This document shows positions 1 through 7,373 of a stretch of 17,647 bases of DNA, one piece after another. The position numbers and the translations under genes were made by a program. The DNA lies in assembly GCA_001464165.1 (NCBI GenBank), contig LNEX01000251.1:1-17647 (forward strand), in the 5' to 3' direction. Under the pieces are notes generated by a model. It did no database searches. It saw only the letters and a program-made list of their open reading frames with translations, and was not told the origin of the DNA. Numbering within the stretch: position 1 is the stretch's first letter; each line of letters starts with the position of its first letter. Source of the stretch: a bacterium Ga0077546. GTDB taxonomy: Bacteria; Cyanobacteriota; Vampirovibrionia; Obscuribacterales; Obscuribacteraceae.

Positions 1-542
1 AATACATTTAAGCGTGGCACTACATCTGGTGACTGACTCTTAATCATTGCGCCCAGGTCAGTCAGTGCTTTTTCCGCCAATTTTGCGTCAGCACCAGCTT
101 CGACTTGAACGTTATACTCTTTCAAAGTCTTGCCAGCCAAGCCCTCGGCCAAGCTAACTGTGCCATCTTTACCCACTAAGATATCGGCCTTGCCGGCATT
201 GTCAGCTGTTGCAGGAGCTACATTTATACGAGGTGACTCACCAGTACTGAGAATTGGTCTATCAGCGGCAACCGGTGGCACCTTATCAGAGGTTTGATAT
301 TGCGCACCATTCTCAGATTTAAAGAACTGGCTATCTACTGCCGCTCCAGCTGTAGCAGTAGATTGGGCATCGTAACCTGGCAGTGGTGAAAAATCGATAC
401 TGGTAGCACTTACACTAGGGCTAAGAGCTACACTCTCTGCCATCAGAGGAGCAGCAAACGAGCTGTCACTCATACTGAACGAGAAGTCTGCTACTGGCGC
501 AGTTACTGCCACATTATCGCTAAAGGAAAATTTTTCGCTCAT
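1..542 (-). CDS. Hypothetical protein, low-complexity N-terminal part (3' end outside window)
   Basis: The minus strand is open from an ATG at 542-540 to the left edge, giving 180 codons without a stop, so the gene is truncated by the window. The product begins MSEKFSFSDNVAVTAPVADF and is rich in Ala, Ser, Val and Pro, with few charged residues in the first 100 positions. Later it becomes more ordered, with a stretch like KDGTVSLAEGLAGKTLKEYN. No signal peptide or transmembrane segment is visible, and I recognise no family. A GGAG at 557-554 lies 11 bases before the ATG, a slightly long but acceptable ribosome-binding spacing that supports this start. The gene is divergent from the 741-aa protein on the plus strand. 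Both share an Ala/Ser/Pro-rich, disordered style, so they may belong to the same lineage-specific group, but that is a guess. Confidence 0.75.
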   Translation of the reverse strand, partial: MSEKFSFSDNVAVTAPVADFSFSMSDSSFAAPLMAESVALSPSVSATSIDFSPLPGYDAQSTATAGAAVDSQFFKSENGAQYQTSDKVPPVAADRPILSTGESPRINVAPATADNAGKADILVGKDGTVSLAEGLAGKTLKEYNVQVEAGADAKLAEKALTDLGAMIKSQSPDVVPRLNV

Positions 543-853
543 TGTCTTGTCAGCTCCGGTTGAGATAAAACACGTTGGTAAGTCTTGTCAGTTAGCGGCT
601 CAATATCCTGCAAGAGTGCACGTTTTCAGATTAGGGGCCAAATGTTGCATACTTGTTGCTCAAAAGCGCTCTGCTTCGTAGTTTCCCCACTGCTAGTCTT
701 GTTTAGATACGAAACTAAATGCCGACACCCGCAAGCAAATGCCATAAGTAAGGTACGACTGAAAATTCATCCTCTTTGCAACAATCTTGCAACTATTGCC
801 CGTTAAGGTAGCAATAACCCCTGCTACACACATACTGCAATGGAACTAAAGAA
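543..853. other. Divergent intergenic region, no convincing gene
   Basis: About 310 bases separate two divergent genes. A 73-codon open frame at 585-806 has a Cys-rich composition unlike its neighbours and no ribosome-binding site, so I do not call it a gene. The region must hold the promoters of both flanking genes, but I could not find a -35/-10 pair with good spacing on either strand. I saw no strong hairpin or long repeat. Confidence 0.5.
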
Positions 854-3079
854 ATGGCTCAACCTCCAGGCGATGTAAGAACAGACAATGTGAAAGCCGG
901 CACTGGCGATGCCGCGGCAAATCCTCTTTATGTGCAAATCGCAGACGACTTACCACAGCAATTTAAAACCTTCAATAAATCTAGCAATGCCGCAAGCGAA
1001 AGCACTAGCCCAAAAGCTAATGAAAGCACTAGCCCAAAAGCTAATGCACTTCCAGAAGTTTCACTTTACGAATCACAGCGAAATGAAATTCCTAGCAGCG
1101 GAGCAACTGCTCAACCAGCTCACGACTTTGCTAGAGAGCGCAATCTATTTCTAAATAGAAACAGCACAATAAGGTGCCACGACGGCAACTCTAATCAGAA
1201 TGGCTTCAGACTTAACAGCGACTTCAGTAGCCTAGAGCGGTTCAATTCCCAGGGTAGCAGTAGACGCGACACATTAGAGGATGCTCTAAATCCTAAAAGA
1301 AGCAGCAAGAATCAACTTACAGATGCAGAATACAAGAATCTCCTAGAATGGCTGAAGAGTGGGAGCAAGGCTGATGCCAATACCAACGAAAAGCCATTGG
1401 TCGAAGCCATCAAGCCAACACCACTACCTGAACTCAAAGTAGAGCCAGCAGTAGAACCAAAGGTAGAACCAAAGGTAGAATCCAAAGTAGAAGCCAAAGT
1501 CGATCCAAAAACCGAACAAGCGAAAGATACAACACCGCCTAAGCCTGAAGCAGAGAAAGCTGAAGAGCCAAAATCAGAGGAACAGAAATCTGAAGAAAAG
1601 AAAACTGAAGTTCCTAAAGTAGAAGAGAAACCACTCACTGCCTTTGAACAAACAATCAAGAATAGTGGAGCCTACACAGTCGACAACATCTCAACAGCCT
1701 ACAACGCAGCGGCAAAAGAGAAAGACGGAGTAGCATTAGTCATCGTCGGTGAAAATACACCAGGCTCGAAAGAACTTCTAGAAAAGTTGCCACAGCTTCA
1801 AGCACAGCATCCGGAACTGACATTTGTCGTGGTTGACAAAGACAAGTTGAACGAACGACTGAGCCAAAACCCAGAAGACAAAAACGCCAAAGAGTGGAAA
1901 GCGTGGGTCGATCAAAACCTTAAAGACTGCAACGGACAGCCAATCGACCATACTTTCACAAGCGTGCAAACCCTGAAGGCAGATGCCAACGGCAAACCAA
2001 TTCCAGAAAGAGTAACTAGCACTCACTGGGGAGCCAATATCGAAGCTAGCTTAGCTGACCAAGCAAAATTTGCTGCAGCTGGAACGGCCAAAAATGCCGG
2101 CGAATTTAAATTTGAGCCAGCGAAACCAGAAGGGTCGATCAAACCAGAAGGACAATCTAGGTTAGATGATGCCGTCAAGCCAATCTCAGTATTCAGGCCG
2201 AAAAATCCAGCTGAGGCAGTAGATTTCATAAAAGCAACCAAGCCAGAACTGTATGGCAAAGAAACCACCGCTGAAAGCCTAAAAGAACGGCAAGAAAAAT
2301 ATATGCAAGCAATTGCTGTAGCCGACAAAGTCAACCCTGAATACTTGAACAAGCAGAAACTAAAGATACAAGCTGAAATTGAAAAAGAAAACATTGCTGC
2401 TAAAACCGCAGCCTACGAGAGTTCACCAAGTGATAAGCCCGCAGACACGAGCAAACGGGACGCACTCAATAAGCAGCTCAGTGACTTAGAATATCTCGAA
2501 AAAGCACCAGGTCTACTGCGCACCGAAATGGGAGCCGACCTTCTCTATCGAGCAAGCGAAGAGAAGAATCTGGAAAAACAGGCAGCAATGAAAACTCTTG
2601 CAGAAGACATTCTACGTAACGCCTTCAAAGCAGATCCTGCCCTAGCTAAAGACGACACCGTGGATTTCCACTTGTTCAACCTTAAAGCAGACACTGCAAA
2701 ACTGGCTCAAGAAGCTGAGGCTAGCACTATACTGTCAGCCGATCAGATCAACAAAAGATTAGCAGCAATCGCTAAAATCGGAGTAATTGCTCCGGCAGAA
2801 AAAGTGGCAGATGCTCCCGCTCCAATAGTCACCACTCAGTCAAAAGAAATTCTCAAAGCCAGCGATTCGCCAGACCACATGCAACACGAGTTGCCTAAAA
2901 CAACCAGCGGTCCCAAAATTGAAAGATCGATTTCTAGCTCGTGTTCTGGCGAAGTAAGAGCGTGCAATGCCGCAAGACAGAGCAATTGTCAGTCGTTCTG
3001 TCAGCCACAAAGACAAAGCAATAACAACAACTGTCATTCGCGCCGACCACTTCTCAACTTCTTACGTCGTCGTCGTTAA
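854..3079 (+). CDS. Large Pro/Glu/Lys-rich hypothetical protein with possible thioredoxin-like segment
   Basis: A 741-aa product with no signal peptide or membrane segment. The first 170 residues are polar and probably disordered, and include an exact duplicated octapeptide ESTSPKAN at residues 49-64. Residues 195-219 form a KVEPK-type repeat, followed by a tract rich in EE, EK and PK to about 258. Residues about 260-410 look folded. A VALVIVGE strand followed by a helix and then LTFVVVDKD resembles the beta-alpha-beta start of a thioredoxin-like fold, but there is no CxxC, so a redox role is unlikely. The region 440-690 is helical and charged. The last 50 residues change abruptly to Cys, Asn, Ser and Arg and end in four arginines. 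The ATG at 854 has only a weak GGAA upstream. The stop lies three bases from the convergent gene's stop. I do not recognise a family; function is unknown. Confidence 0.8.
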   Translation: MAQPPGDVRTDNVKAGTGDAAANPLYVQIADDLPQQFKTFNKSSNAASESTSPKANESTSPKANALPEVSLYESQRNEIPSSGATAQPAHDFARERNLFLNRNSTIRCHDGNSNQNGFRLNSDFSSLERFNSQGSSRRDTLEDALNPKRSSKNQLTDAEYKNLLEWLKSGSKADANTNEKPLVEAIKPTPLPELKVEPAVEPKVEPKVESKVEAKVDPKTEQAKDTTPPKPEAEKAEEPKSEEQKSEEKKTEVPKVEEKPLTAFEQTIKNSGAYTVDNISTAYNAAAKEKDGVALVIVGENTPGSKELLEKLPQLQAQHPELTFVVVDKDKLNERLSQNPEDKNAKEWKAWVDQNLKDCNGQPIDHTFTSVQTLKADANGKPIPERVTSTHWGANIEASLADQAKFAAAGTAKNAGEFKFEPAKPEGSIKPEGQSRLDDAVKPISVFRPKNPAEAVDFIKATKPELYGKETTAESLKERQEKYMQAIAVADKVNPEYLNKQKLKIQAEIEKENIAAKTAAYESSPSDKPADTSKRDALNKQLSDLEYLEKAPGLLRTEMGADLLYRASEEKNLEKQAAMKTLAEDILRNAFKADPALAKDDTVDFHLFNLKADTAKLAQEAEASTILSADQINKRLAAIAKIGVIAPAEKVADAPAPIVTTQSKEILKASDSPDHMQHELPKTTSGPKIERSISSSCSGEVRACNAARQSNCQSFCQPQRQSNNNNCHSRRPLLNFLRRRR
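998..1045 (+). repeat. Exact 24-bp tandem duplication inside CDS
   Basis: Two identical 24-base units, 998-1021 and 1022-1045, each encode ESTSPKAN. There is no base difference between the units, even at third positions, which points to a recent duplication by slippage or unequal exchange. It stays in frame and lies in the disordered N-terminal part of the 741-aa protein. Confidence 0.95.
1436..1510 (+). repeat. KVEPK-type imperfect codon repeat
   Basis: The DNA encodes consecutive imperfect units of the form KVEP, AVEP, KVEP, KVES, KVEA, KVDP (residues 195-219 of the 741-aa protein). Units are 12 bases long and differ mainly at third positions. The product is an extended charged Pro-containing linker of the kind used as a spacer between domains. 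Confidence 0.85.
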
Positions 3080-3082
3080 ACA

Positions 3083-4780
3083 TCAGCCTGCCGACTTTTC
3101 ATTTTCGGCTTTAGCGATAACAGCATCAAGCTTTATGCCATCTTCAGGCACGCATCCCATCCCGAAATTCCAGACGAAGCGCACGGTGCTACCACCCTTT
3201 GCCAACTGGGTGTTACACTCACTAATAATTTTGCTGGCAAATTCTCGCGCTGAAGCAGCAGGGCGGTGAGGCAAGAGAATACCAATATCTAGTGTCTGAT
3301 AGTGCCCGACATAGTCAAAGGGTTCAAGCTTAGAGCGCACGACTGCCGAGACCAACTTAAGGTCTGCAGTTGAAAGCTGCTCTTTCTCGAAGCCATCTAT
3401 CTTGTGTACTGAAATCAAAATCAAACTGAAGGGTAGACGAAGCTTCAATGCCCTTTGATACTCCACTTCTAGCAAGTGCAAAAACAAGTGGTAACTCATA
3501 AGTCCTGTGTCAGTACGAAACAGTTGCTGATAAGCTTCTTTCACAGCCTCTTTGACAACAGGCGACTGCGACAGTTCACCGCCCTGATTGCTAACCTTTG
3601 AATTGACTTTTAGACCAATCAATCCAGATTTAGAAAGATTGAAGACGATAGGCAACCAGAGGAGCTTACCCAAGCCACTATCGCTAACCACATCAGACAA
3701 GCTGCTCTTGCCGTCGAAGGCCATATAAAGTGACTTCTGCATCTCCATGTCGACAGGCACAGAGTTCTCTAGTGCTTTTTCAAACTCAGATTCGGATGGA
3801 TTAGTAAGCCTTACCGGCACAGAATCTTCTGTCAGCCCTAAGTTTTCAATGGCATCTAGATAATCTCTTAAGGCAGCCCCTTCCATAAGAAGAGTATCTA
3901 GTCTACGCATAGGCGAACGCTCACTAGACTTCATTGCTGAATTGAACTGGAAGAAACCATTCTTCCAAGTCATGCCTTCAATAATTACTTCTTCGCCAGT
4001 AAGTTCTTTAACAGCAGCAGTCATTGAATCGCTGCGAAAAGAAGCTCTGCGAGGGCCTCCATCTTCAAAATAGATTTCAACTGACTGCAAACCACTGGTT
4101 ATGTCTAGGCGCCCTGTCATTTTGGCAACACTAATGGTTTGAATAAGTTCAAATACGCCTAACTCGCTCAAATTGCCAGAAAGCTGCATTCCGCCCGACA
4201 TAGTCGTCGATTGCTGCGCCATCAGCGCCGCTGTTTGAGCTTCAGTTCTAACCCCCATCCCCATTGGAGTATTGGCGATTGGATTCATTAAAGGCTGATT
4301 AGAGAGAGCCGAATTAGCAAGTTGCTGCGCGAAACTTGCACCCTGAGCGGAATTTCCACCCTGACTAGAATTTGCACCCAGACCAGAATTTCCGCGCTGA
4401 CTCAAATTTCCAAAACCGGCCTGCTCTCGAATAAAAGGAGTCCCCACCTCGGGAGCCGAACTCTTACTCCCAGTGGCATAAACGGCTTCTTCAATTAAAT
4501 TGGCAATCAGCTCAAGATCGCTAGTGCTGTACTCCCACACGACATTCGTTCCGTCAATGAGAGACCAAACTGGATCGTCGCTACCAGCTCGCGCCCGGCC
4601 AAAACCGCCACCGCCAGACCTACGAATCTGCACCTTGATAACGAACTTAGTGCGACCCGGCAAAACTATAGATTGCTGCGCCAAAGTGCCAACCTGAGCA
4701 ACTCGCAAAAGCCTTTGCAGGTCATCTGATTTGGGCGCACGCGCAAGCGGGTCCAGTAGATTAGATTTCTTTCCTTGCAT
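3083..4780 (-). CDS. DUF4388 protein with degenerate GGDEF-like C-terminal domain
   Basis: Last gene of a four-gene minus-strand operon. Numbering from ATG 4780-4778 gives 565 aa. Residues 30-102 form a small alpha/beta N-terminal region. Residues 121-157 are a Gly/Asn/Ser/Gln-rich repeat linker. Residues 198-310 match the DUF4388 (PATAN-like) pattern: LSGNLSELGVFELIQTI, then TGRLDI, then a FFQF segment. Residues 340-390 could be a winged-helix-like segment. Residues 420-565 align with a diguanylate-cyclase domain (RTDTGLMSYHLFLHLLEVEY, then DYVGHYQTLDIGILLP). The RYGGDEF signature is replaced by HYQTLDI, so cyclase activity is very unlikely. DUF4388 proteins are often tied to two-component, gliding or type IV pilus signalling; a signalling or scaffold role is inferred. 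A TTG at 4804 would add eight residues but has no ribosome-binding site, whereas the ATG at 4780 follows a TTAGG-like sequence. Confidence 0.85.
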   Translation of the reverse strand: MQGKKSNLLDPLARAPKSDDLQRLLRVAQVGTLAQQSIVLPGRTKFVIKVQIRRSGGGGFGRARAGSDDPVWSLIDGTNVVWEYSTSDLELIANLIEEAVYATGSKSSAPEVGTPFIREQAGFGNLSQRGNSGLGANSSQGGNSAQGASFAQQLANSALSNQPLMNPIANTPMGMGVRTEAQTAALMAQQSTTMSGGMQLSGNLSELGVFELIQTISVAKMTGRLDITSGLQSVEIYFEDGGPRRASFRSDSMTAAVKELTGEEVIIEGMTWKNGFFQFNSAMKSSERSPMRRLDTLLMEGAALRDYLDAIENLGLTEDSVPVRLTNPSESEFEKALENSVPVDMEMQKSLYMAFDGKSSLSDVVSDSGLGKLLWLPIVFNLSKSGLIGLKVNSKVSNQGGELSQSPVVKEAVKEAYQQLFRTDTGLMSYHLFLHLLEVEYQRALKLRLPFSLILISVHKIDGFEKEQLSTADLKLVSAVVRSKLEPFDYVGHYQTLDIGILLPHRPAASAREFASKIISECNTQLAKGGSTVRFVWNFGMGCVPEDGIKLDAVIAKAENEKSAG

Positions 4781-4857
4781 TGCACCTAATTTATTAGTTG
4801 GCAAAACGATTTTACTAGTTGCATTAAACCCAATATAAAAGCGATCTACTCACCAGC

Positions 4858-5496
4858 TTACGTTACTAGAAACTTTTCTTGCATCAAGCTGAATGCCCTC
4901 GGTTCGAGCCCTTGTTCTAAAGCTTGGCGAAGCTGAGCCGCGCACTCTTCTGGACAATTAGCTCCAGTATCCAAAGATAAGTCGTAAATAGCGTCCATTG
5001 AGGCATACCTGGCCGAGCATCGGTTCCACCCGGCATGCCGATTTCCCCTTATCTTTTCACGCTCAGCGCCAATGGTATCTGAACAATGAACATTTATGAA
5101 ATAAGCATCGAAATCGCGCAGGTCTTTTATGGCTTCTTCCAACCACGAACGCTTCCAAACTACCTCGTCAGCAATAATATTAAACCCTTGGCGCAGATAA
5201 ACAGATACAGCCTTGTATCGCCCCAGCATGAGCTTGTCTAAGAGAGGCCCAGGTACAATGCGAAATTCTTCGTTGCCGTCATACATATCAGACGTGTGTG
5301 AATAGAACTGAGGATCAACGCGATCTAGATCTAGCTCTCTTGGAGGTAAAGAAAACCAGAACATATCGATGCCCTGGAGCAAATAGGTCTGAGGCAACAT
5401 CAAGTCTTGAAAAGCCTGGGCTAAAGAAGTCTTACCAGCGCTGGAGCCGCCGTTTAATATAATGATTTTTCCAAAATTCGGGTTGAGACTAGGCAC
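4858..5496 (-). CDS. Chloramphenicol phosphotransferase-like P-loop kinase
   Basis: 212 aa. Residues 11-23 (IIILNGGSSAGKT) form a Walker A loop of exactly the type seen in chloramphenicol 3-O-phosphotransferase (CPT). Other shared points are the GID at 42-44, with the Asp at the position of the CPT catalytic base, a hydrophobic strand ending IIADEVVW at 107-114, and VHCSD followed by an Arg-rich lid (GAEREKIRGNRHAG, 143-156). The YDLSLDT near 171-177 resembles the family's C-terminal strand. It probably transfers phosphate from ATP to a small hydroxylated molecule in the cytoplasm. Drug inactivation cannot be assumed, because many family members have unknown substrates. The start is a GTG at 5496, only five bases after the stop of the upstream gene, so translation is probably coupled; no strong ribosome-binding site is seen. 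CPT itself is about 178 aa, so this protein is longer by an insertion around residues 50-100. Confidence 0.85.
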   Translation of the reverse strand: MPSLNPNFGKIIILNGGSSAGKTSLAQAFQDLMLPQTYLLQGIDMFWFSLPPRELDLDRVDPQFYSHTSDMYDGNEEFRIVPGPLLDKLMLGRYKAVSVYLRQGFNIIADEVVWKRSWLEEAIKDLRDFDAYFINVHCSDTIGAEREKIRGNRHAGWNRCSARYASMDAIYDLSLDTGANCPEECAAQLRQALEQGLEPRAFSLMQEKFLVT

Positions 5497-5501
5497 TAAT
5501 C

Positions 5502-6080
5502 TTACTTGTCGACTCCGAACTGATAACCAGTATTTCCTAGTTCAAGGGGAGTATCGTCTTTTTGTGACAATTTTGTACTCTGAGGTGCATTGGCACTGGC
5601 AGACAATACCTGTTTAGACTGAAGCTCCGGAATAACAGAAACTGAAGGAATCGAAGCGATCAGCGAGCGCAGCTGATGTGACAAACACGCATGTGTTACG
5701 GCAATGCCTGGCGGCACAATTGGTAGGTGACTAGATGAGGAAATTGATGAAATCTCGGCACCGCTAGCAATACTATTTATAGTGCTGCTTCTAACAGATG
5801 AAGCATTTTCGCGGAAGGATCGCAATAAATCGGCCAGCTGTCTACCATTCTGAAAAGGTGACACAGACTTGACATAAACTTCGCGAGGAGAACAAGAAGA
5901 GCCACTAGGCCGTACTGCAAAGCTTGACAGTTCGGCAAGAACGAAAACCTCAACCTCATTCTCGTAATCTGAAACCCACTCAGTATATGCAGCCCCAGCT
6001 CTCAAAATAAGCCTTTGATTAGTTATAACAAGCTCACTGTAATCAATCGAGGGGGGGAGACTATTCACGCTTAGCACCAC
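5502..6080 (-). CDS. Small protein with bacterial PH-like segment
   Basis: 192 aa. Residues 18-27 (VITNQRLILR) match the hallmark of bacterial pleckstrin-homology-like (bPH/DUF304) domains, where a strand ending T[ND]xRL is followed by a basic hydrophobic strand. The later EVFVLAELSSFAV and the helix-like FQNGRQLADLLRSFREN fit the rest of a PH-like barrel (to about residue 92). Residues 93-192 are Ser/Ala/Pro-rich and probably disordered. There is no signal peptide. The family usually has about 20 more residues before the TNQRL strand, so the N-terminus looks short. There is no ATG near the start. GTG codons at 6080, 6077 and 6068 are all possible, and all overlap the 3' end of the upstream gene, which implies translational coupling. 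A C7 tract lies within codons 8-10. Function unknown; the family assignment is from one motif plus spacing. Confidence 0.65.
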   Translation of the reverse strand: MVLSVNSLPPSIDYSELVITNQRLILRAGAAYTEWVSDYENEVEVFVLAELSSFAVRPSGSSCSPREVYVKSVSPFQNGRQLADLLRSFRENASSVRSSTINSIASGAEISSISSSSHLPIVPPGIAVTHACLSHQLRSLIASIPSVSVIPELQSKQVLSASANAPQSTKLSQKDDTPLELGNTGYQFGVDK

Positions 6081-7173
6081 CCACTTGTGACAGCTTGCCG
6101 AACAAGCGACAGATTAACTCAGTACCTATGGCACTAGTCATAAACCGCTCTTTACTATCGCCGAGCAGAAGCTGAGTCCAATCAGTAAAGCCACCGTCAG
6201 CAAGCATAAAACTATCTCCTGCTTGGTTCTTCATTTTTATATGGAAGCAAGGCCCTTGATAATAGCTGAGACCTGTTAGGCGATGCAGATTGAACTCAAA
6301 ACGCACGTTGTTATACCTCGACCTCAAGCCTTGGCAAACTACTTCATCAAGCTTCTTCAGACGCTCTGTTAAATGCTGGGGCAAATTCAATTGCTCAACA
6401 TCGCTTTCGGCACACGTCAAAGACTTAGGCCAAAGATGCGAATATTGCTCAAGCACTTTGGCTGAACTATCATGCTCGCGAGCACGCACCACCTCTCGAA
6501 TTGTCCCTCGATCTATATCAAATTTGGCACACAGAGCAGCGACAGCAGCAGTGTCAGATAACTCCACAACAATATCTTCAAAGGCAAACTGCCCGGCACT
6601 CAGTTCCGATAAAAATCTAAGATAAAAATCGACATGCTCACGCAAGGCACTCAATTCATAAGTAAAAGATCCAGTATCACGGCCAGCACTTACCAGGGCA
6701 AAGAGCTTGAAGTGCGAAGTAAAAGCTGGATTATCGGGCTGAGGAAAGCGCAGCACACGCTGGCTGGTGCACAGCTTAGTGATTTCTCGCCGGTCAGTGA
6801 TTTTCTTGCGGCGACGCGCACACTCTAGAGCCAACCCTAGAGTTGGATCAGAGGCACATTCAAAGCCTCTGATAGTACTTAAGACATTGCCTTGATCTAG
6901 TTTAGCCAGCCTGGAAACCGCTCCCAGAGGCATAACCGGAGCCAACTCAACGGCGTCAAACACCTCGGCCTGCGCGTAGGCGATGGCTTCAACCCTGTTG
7001 ATTAGCCGAGCGTCTAGGTCACAGGCCTTGCTAACAGAGCTGATCAATCGCCGCTTAATAACGGCCAGCAACAGTGAATGAAGATCAGCACCGGAGAGCC
7101 TCTCTGCCAACAGTTCGCTGAGGTCGGGAACACCAAGTTCCCTGGCAATACGCTCACTTACATAATCTGTCAT
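6061..7173 (-). CDS. HisRS/HisZ-like class II aminoacyl-tRNA synthetase-fold protein, probably non-catalytic
   Basis: 370 aa, first gene of the minus-strand operon. Residues 1-80 are a helical N-terminal extension. Residues 108-205 resemble the class II core around motif 2: an SQRVLRF strand (137-143), then FKLFALVSAGRDTGSFTYEL (155-174), in the place of the HisRS signature where an Arg-led strand precedes a REF.Q.GaE segment. Residues 291-353 follow the C-terminal part of the core: RLTGLSYYQGPCFHI in place of RGLDYYTG.vFE, ADGGFTDW in place of GGGRYD, and AIGTEL in place of the motif 3 region. The key Arg and Asp residues of a working synthetase are missing. The protein also lacks the HisRS anticodon-binding domain. 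HisZ, the regulatory partner of short-form HisG, is the nearest family type known to me, but no his gene is nearby. I expect a regulatory or novel ligand-binding role. The ATG start at 7173 is clear. Confidence 0.65.
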   Translation of the reverse strand: MTDYVSERIARELGVPDLSELLAERLSGADLHSLLLAVIKRRLISSVSKACDLDARLINRVEAIAYAQAEVFDAVELAPVMPLGAVSRLAKLDQGNVLSTIRGFECASDPTLGLALECARRRKKITDRREITKLCTSQRVLRFPQPDNPAFTSHFKLFALVSAGRDTGSFTYELSALREHVDFYLRFLSELSAGQFAFEDIVVELSDTAAVAALCAKFDIDRGTIREVVRAREHDSSAKVLEQYSHLWPKSLTCAESDVEQLNLPQHLTERLKKLDEVVCQGLRSRYNNVRFEFNLHRLTGLSYYQGPCFHIKMKNQAGDSFMLADGGFTDWTQLLLGDSKERFMTSAIGTELICRLFGKLSQVGGAKRE

Positions 7174-7198
7174 GGCTGCTCGCTCATGGATACTCTCT

Positions 7199-7219
7199 AT
7201 TCAATACGTAATTCAATAC
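7199..7219. repeat. Short direct repeat in divergent promoter region
   Basis: The 9-mer ATTCAATAC occurs at 7199-7207 and again at 7211-7219, a 12-base period. It lies 25-45 bases upstream of the minus-strand gene that starts at 7173, in its likely promoter. It could be chance in AT-rich DNA or a repeated protein-binding half-site. Confidence 0.4.
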
Positions 7220-7326
7220 TTGCCCTAGCCGACAAACGCTTAGATTACCCTTTTATGTGAAACATTTGAAGAAAGCCCGGTCGATTGATAGTTACATCTT
7301 GGTAAGTTAGGTGATAAGATATTGAT

Positions 7327-7344
7327 TGACCGACCGGACGGTCA
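7327..7344. promoter_or_regulatory. TetR-type operator palindrome
   Basis: The 18-base sequence TGACCGACCGGACGGTCA is a near-perfect inverted repeat: 16 of 18 positions agree with its reverse complement, with the single mismatched pair at positions 7 and 12. GACCG/CGGTC arms around a central ACCGGA are typical of operators for TetR-family repressors that control lipid or acyl-CoA genes. It ends 29 bases before the ATG of the diiron protein gene, where it would block transcription start. The TetR-family gene two genes downstream (8515) is the obvious candidate to bind it. Distance to the divergent gene at 7173 is about 150 bases, so control of that gene is less likely. Confidence 0.8.
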
Positions 7345-7373
7345 GCTAATAAATTAACCATGGGACTCAAACA

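Noticed and set aside
585..806. 73-codon open frame between the divergent genes
   Set aside because: Cys-rich, no ribosome-binding site, no similarity to its neighbours' codon use; likely chance.
1312..2394. Minus-strand open frames inside the 741-aa gene
   Set aside because: Ser/Phe/Gly-rich translations are the antisense shadow of the Lys/Glu/Pro-rich coding frame.
2967..3269. 100-codon plus-strand frame overlapping the end of the 741-aa gene
   Set aside because: Its second half runs antisense through the DUF4388 gene and it has no ribosome-binding site; kept only as a clue to a possible frameshift.
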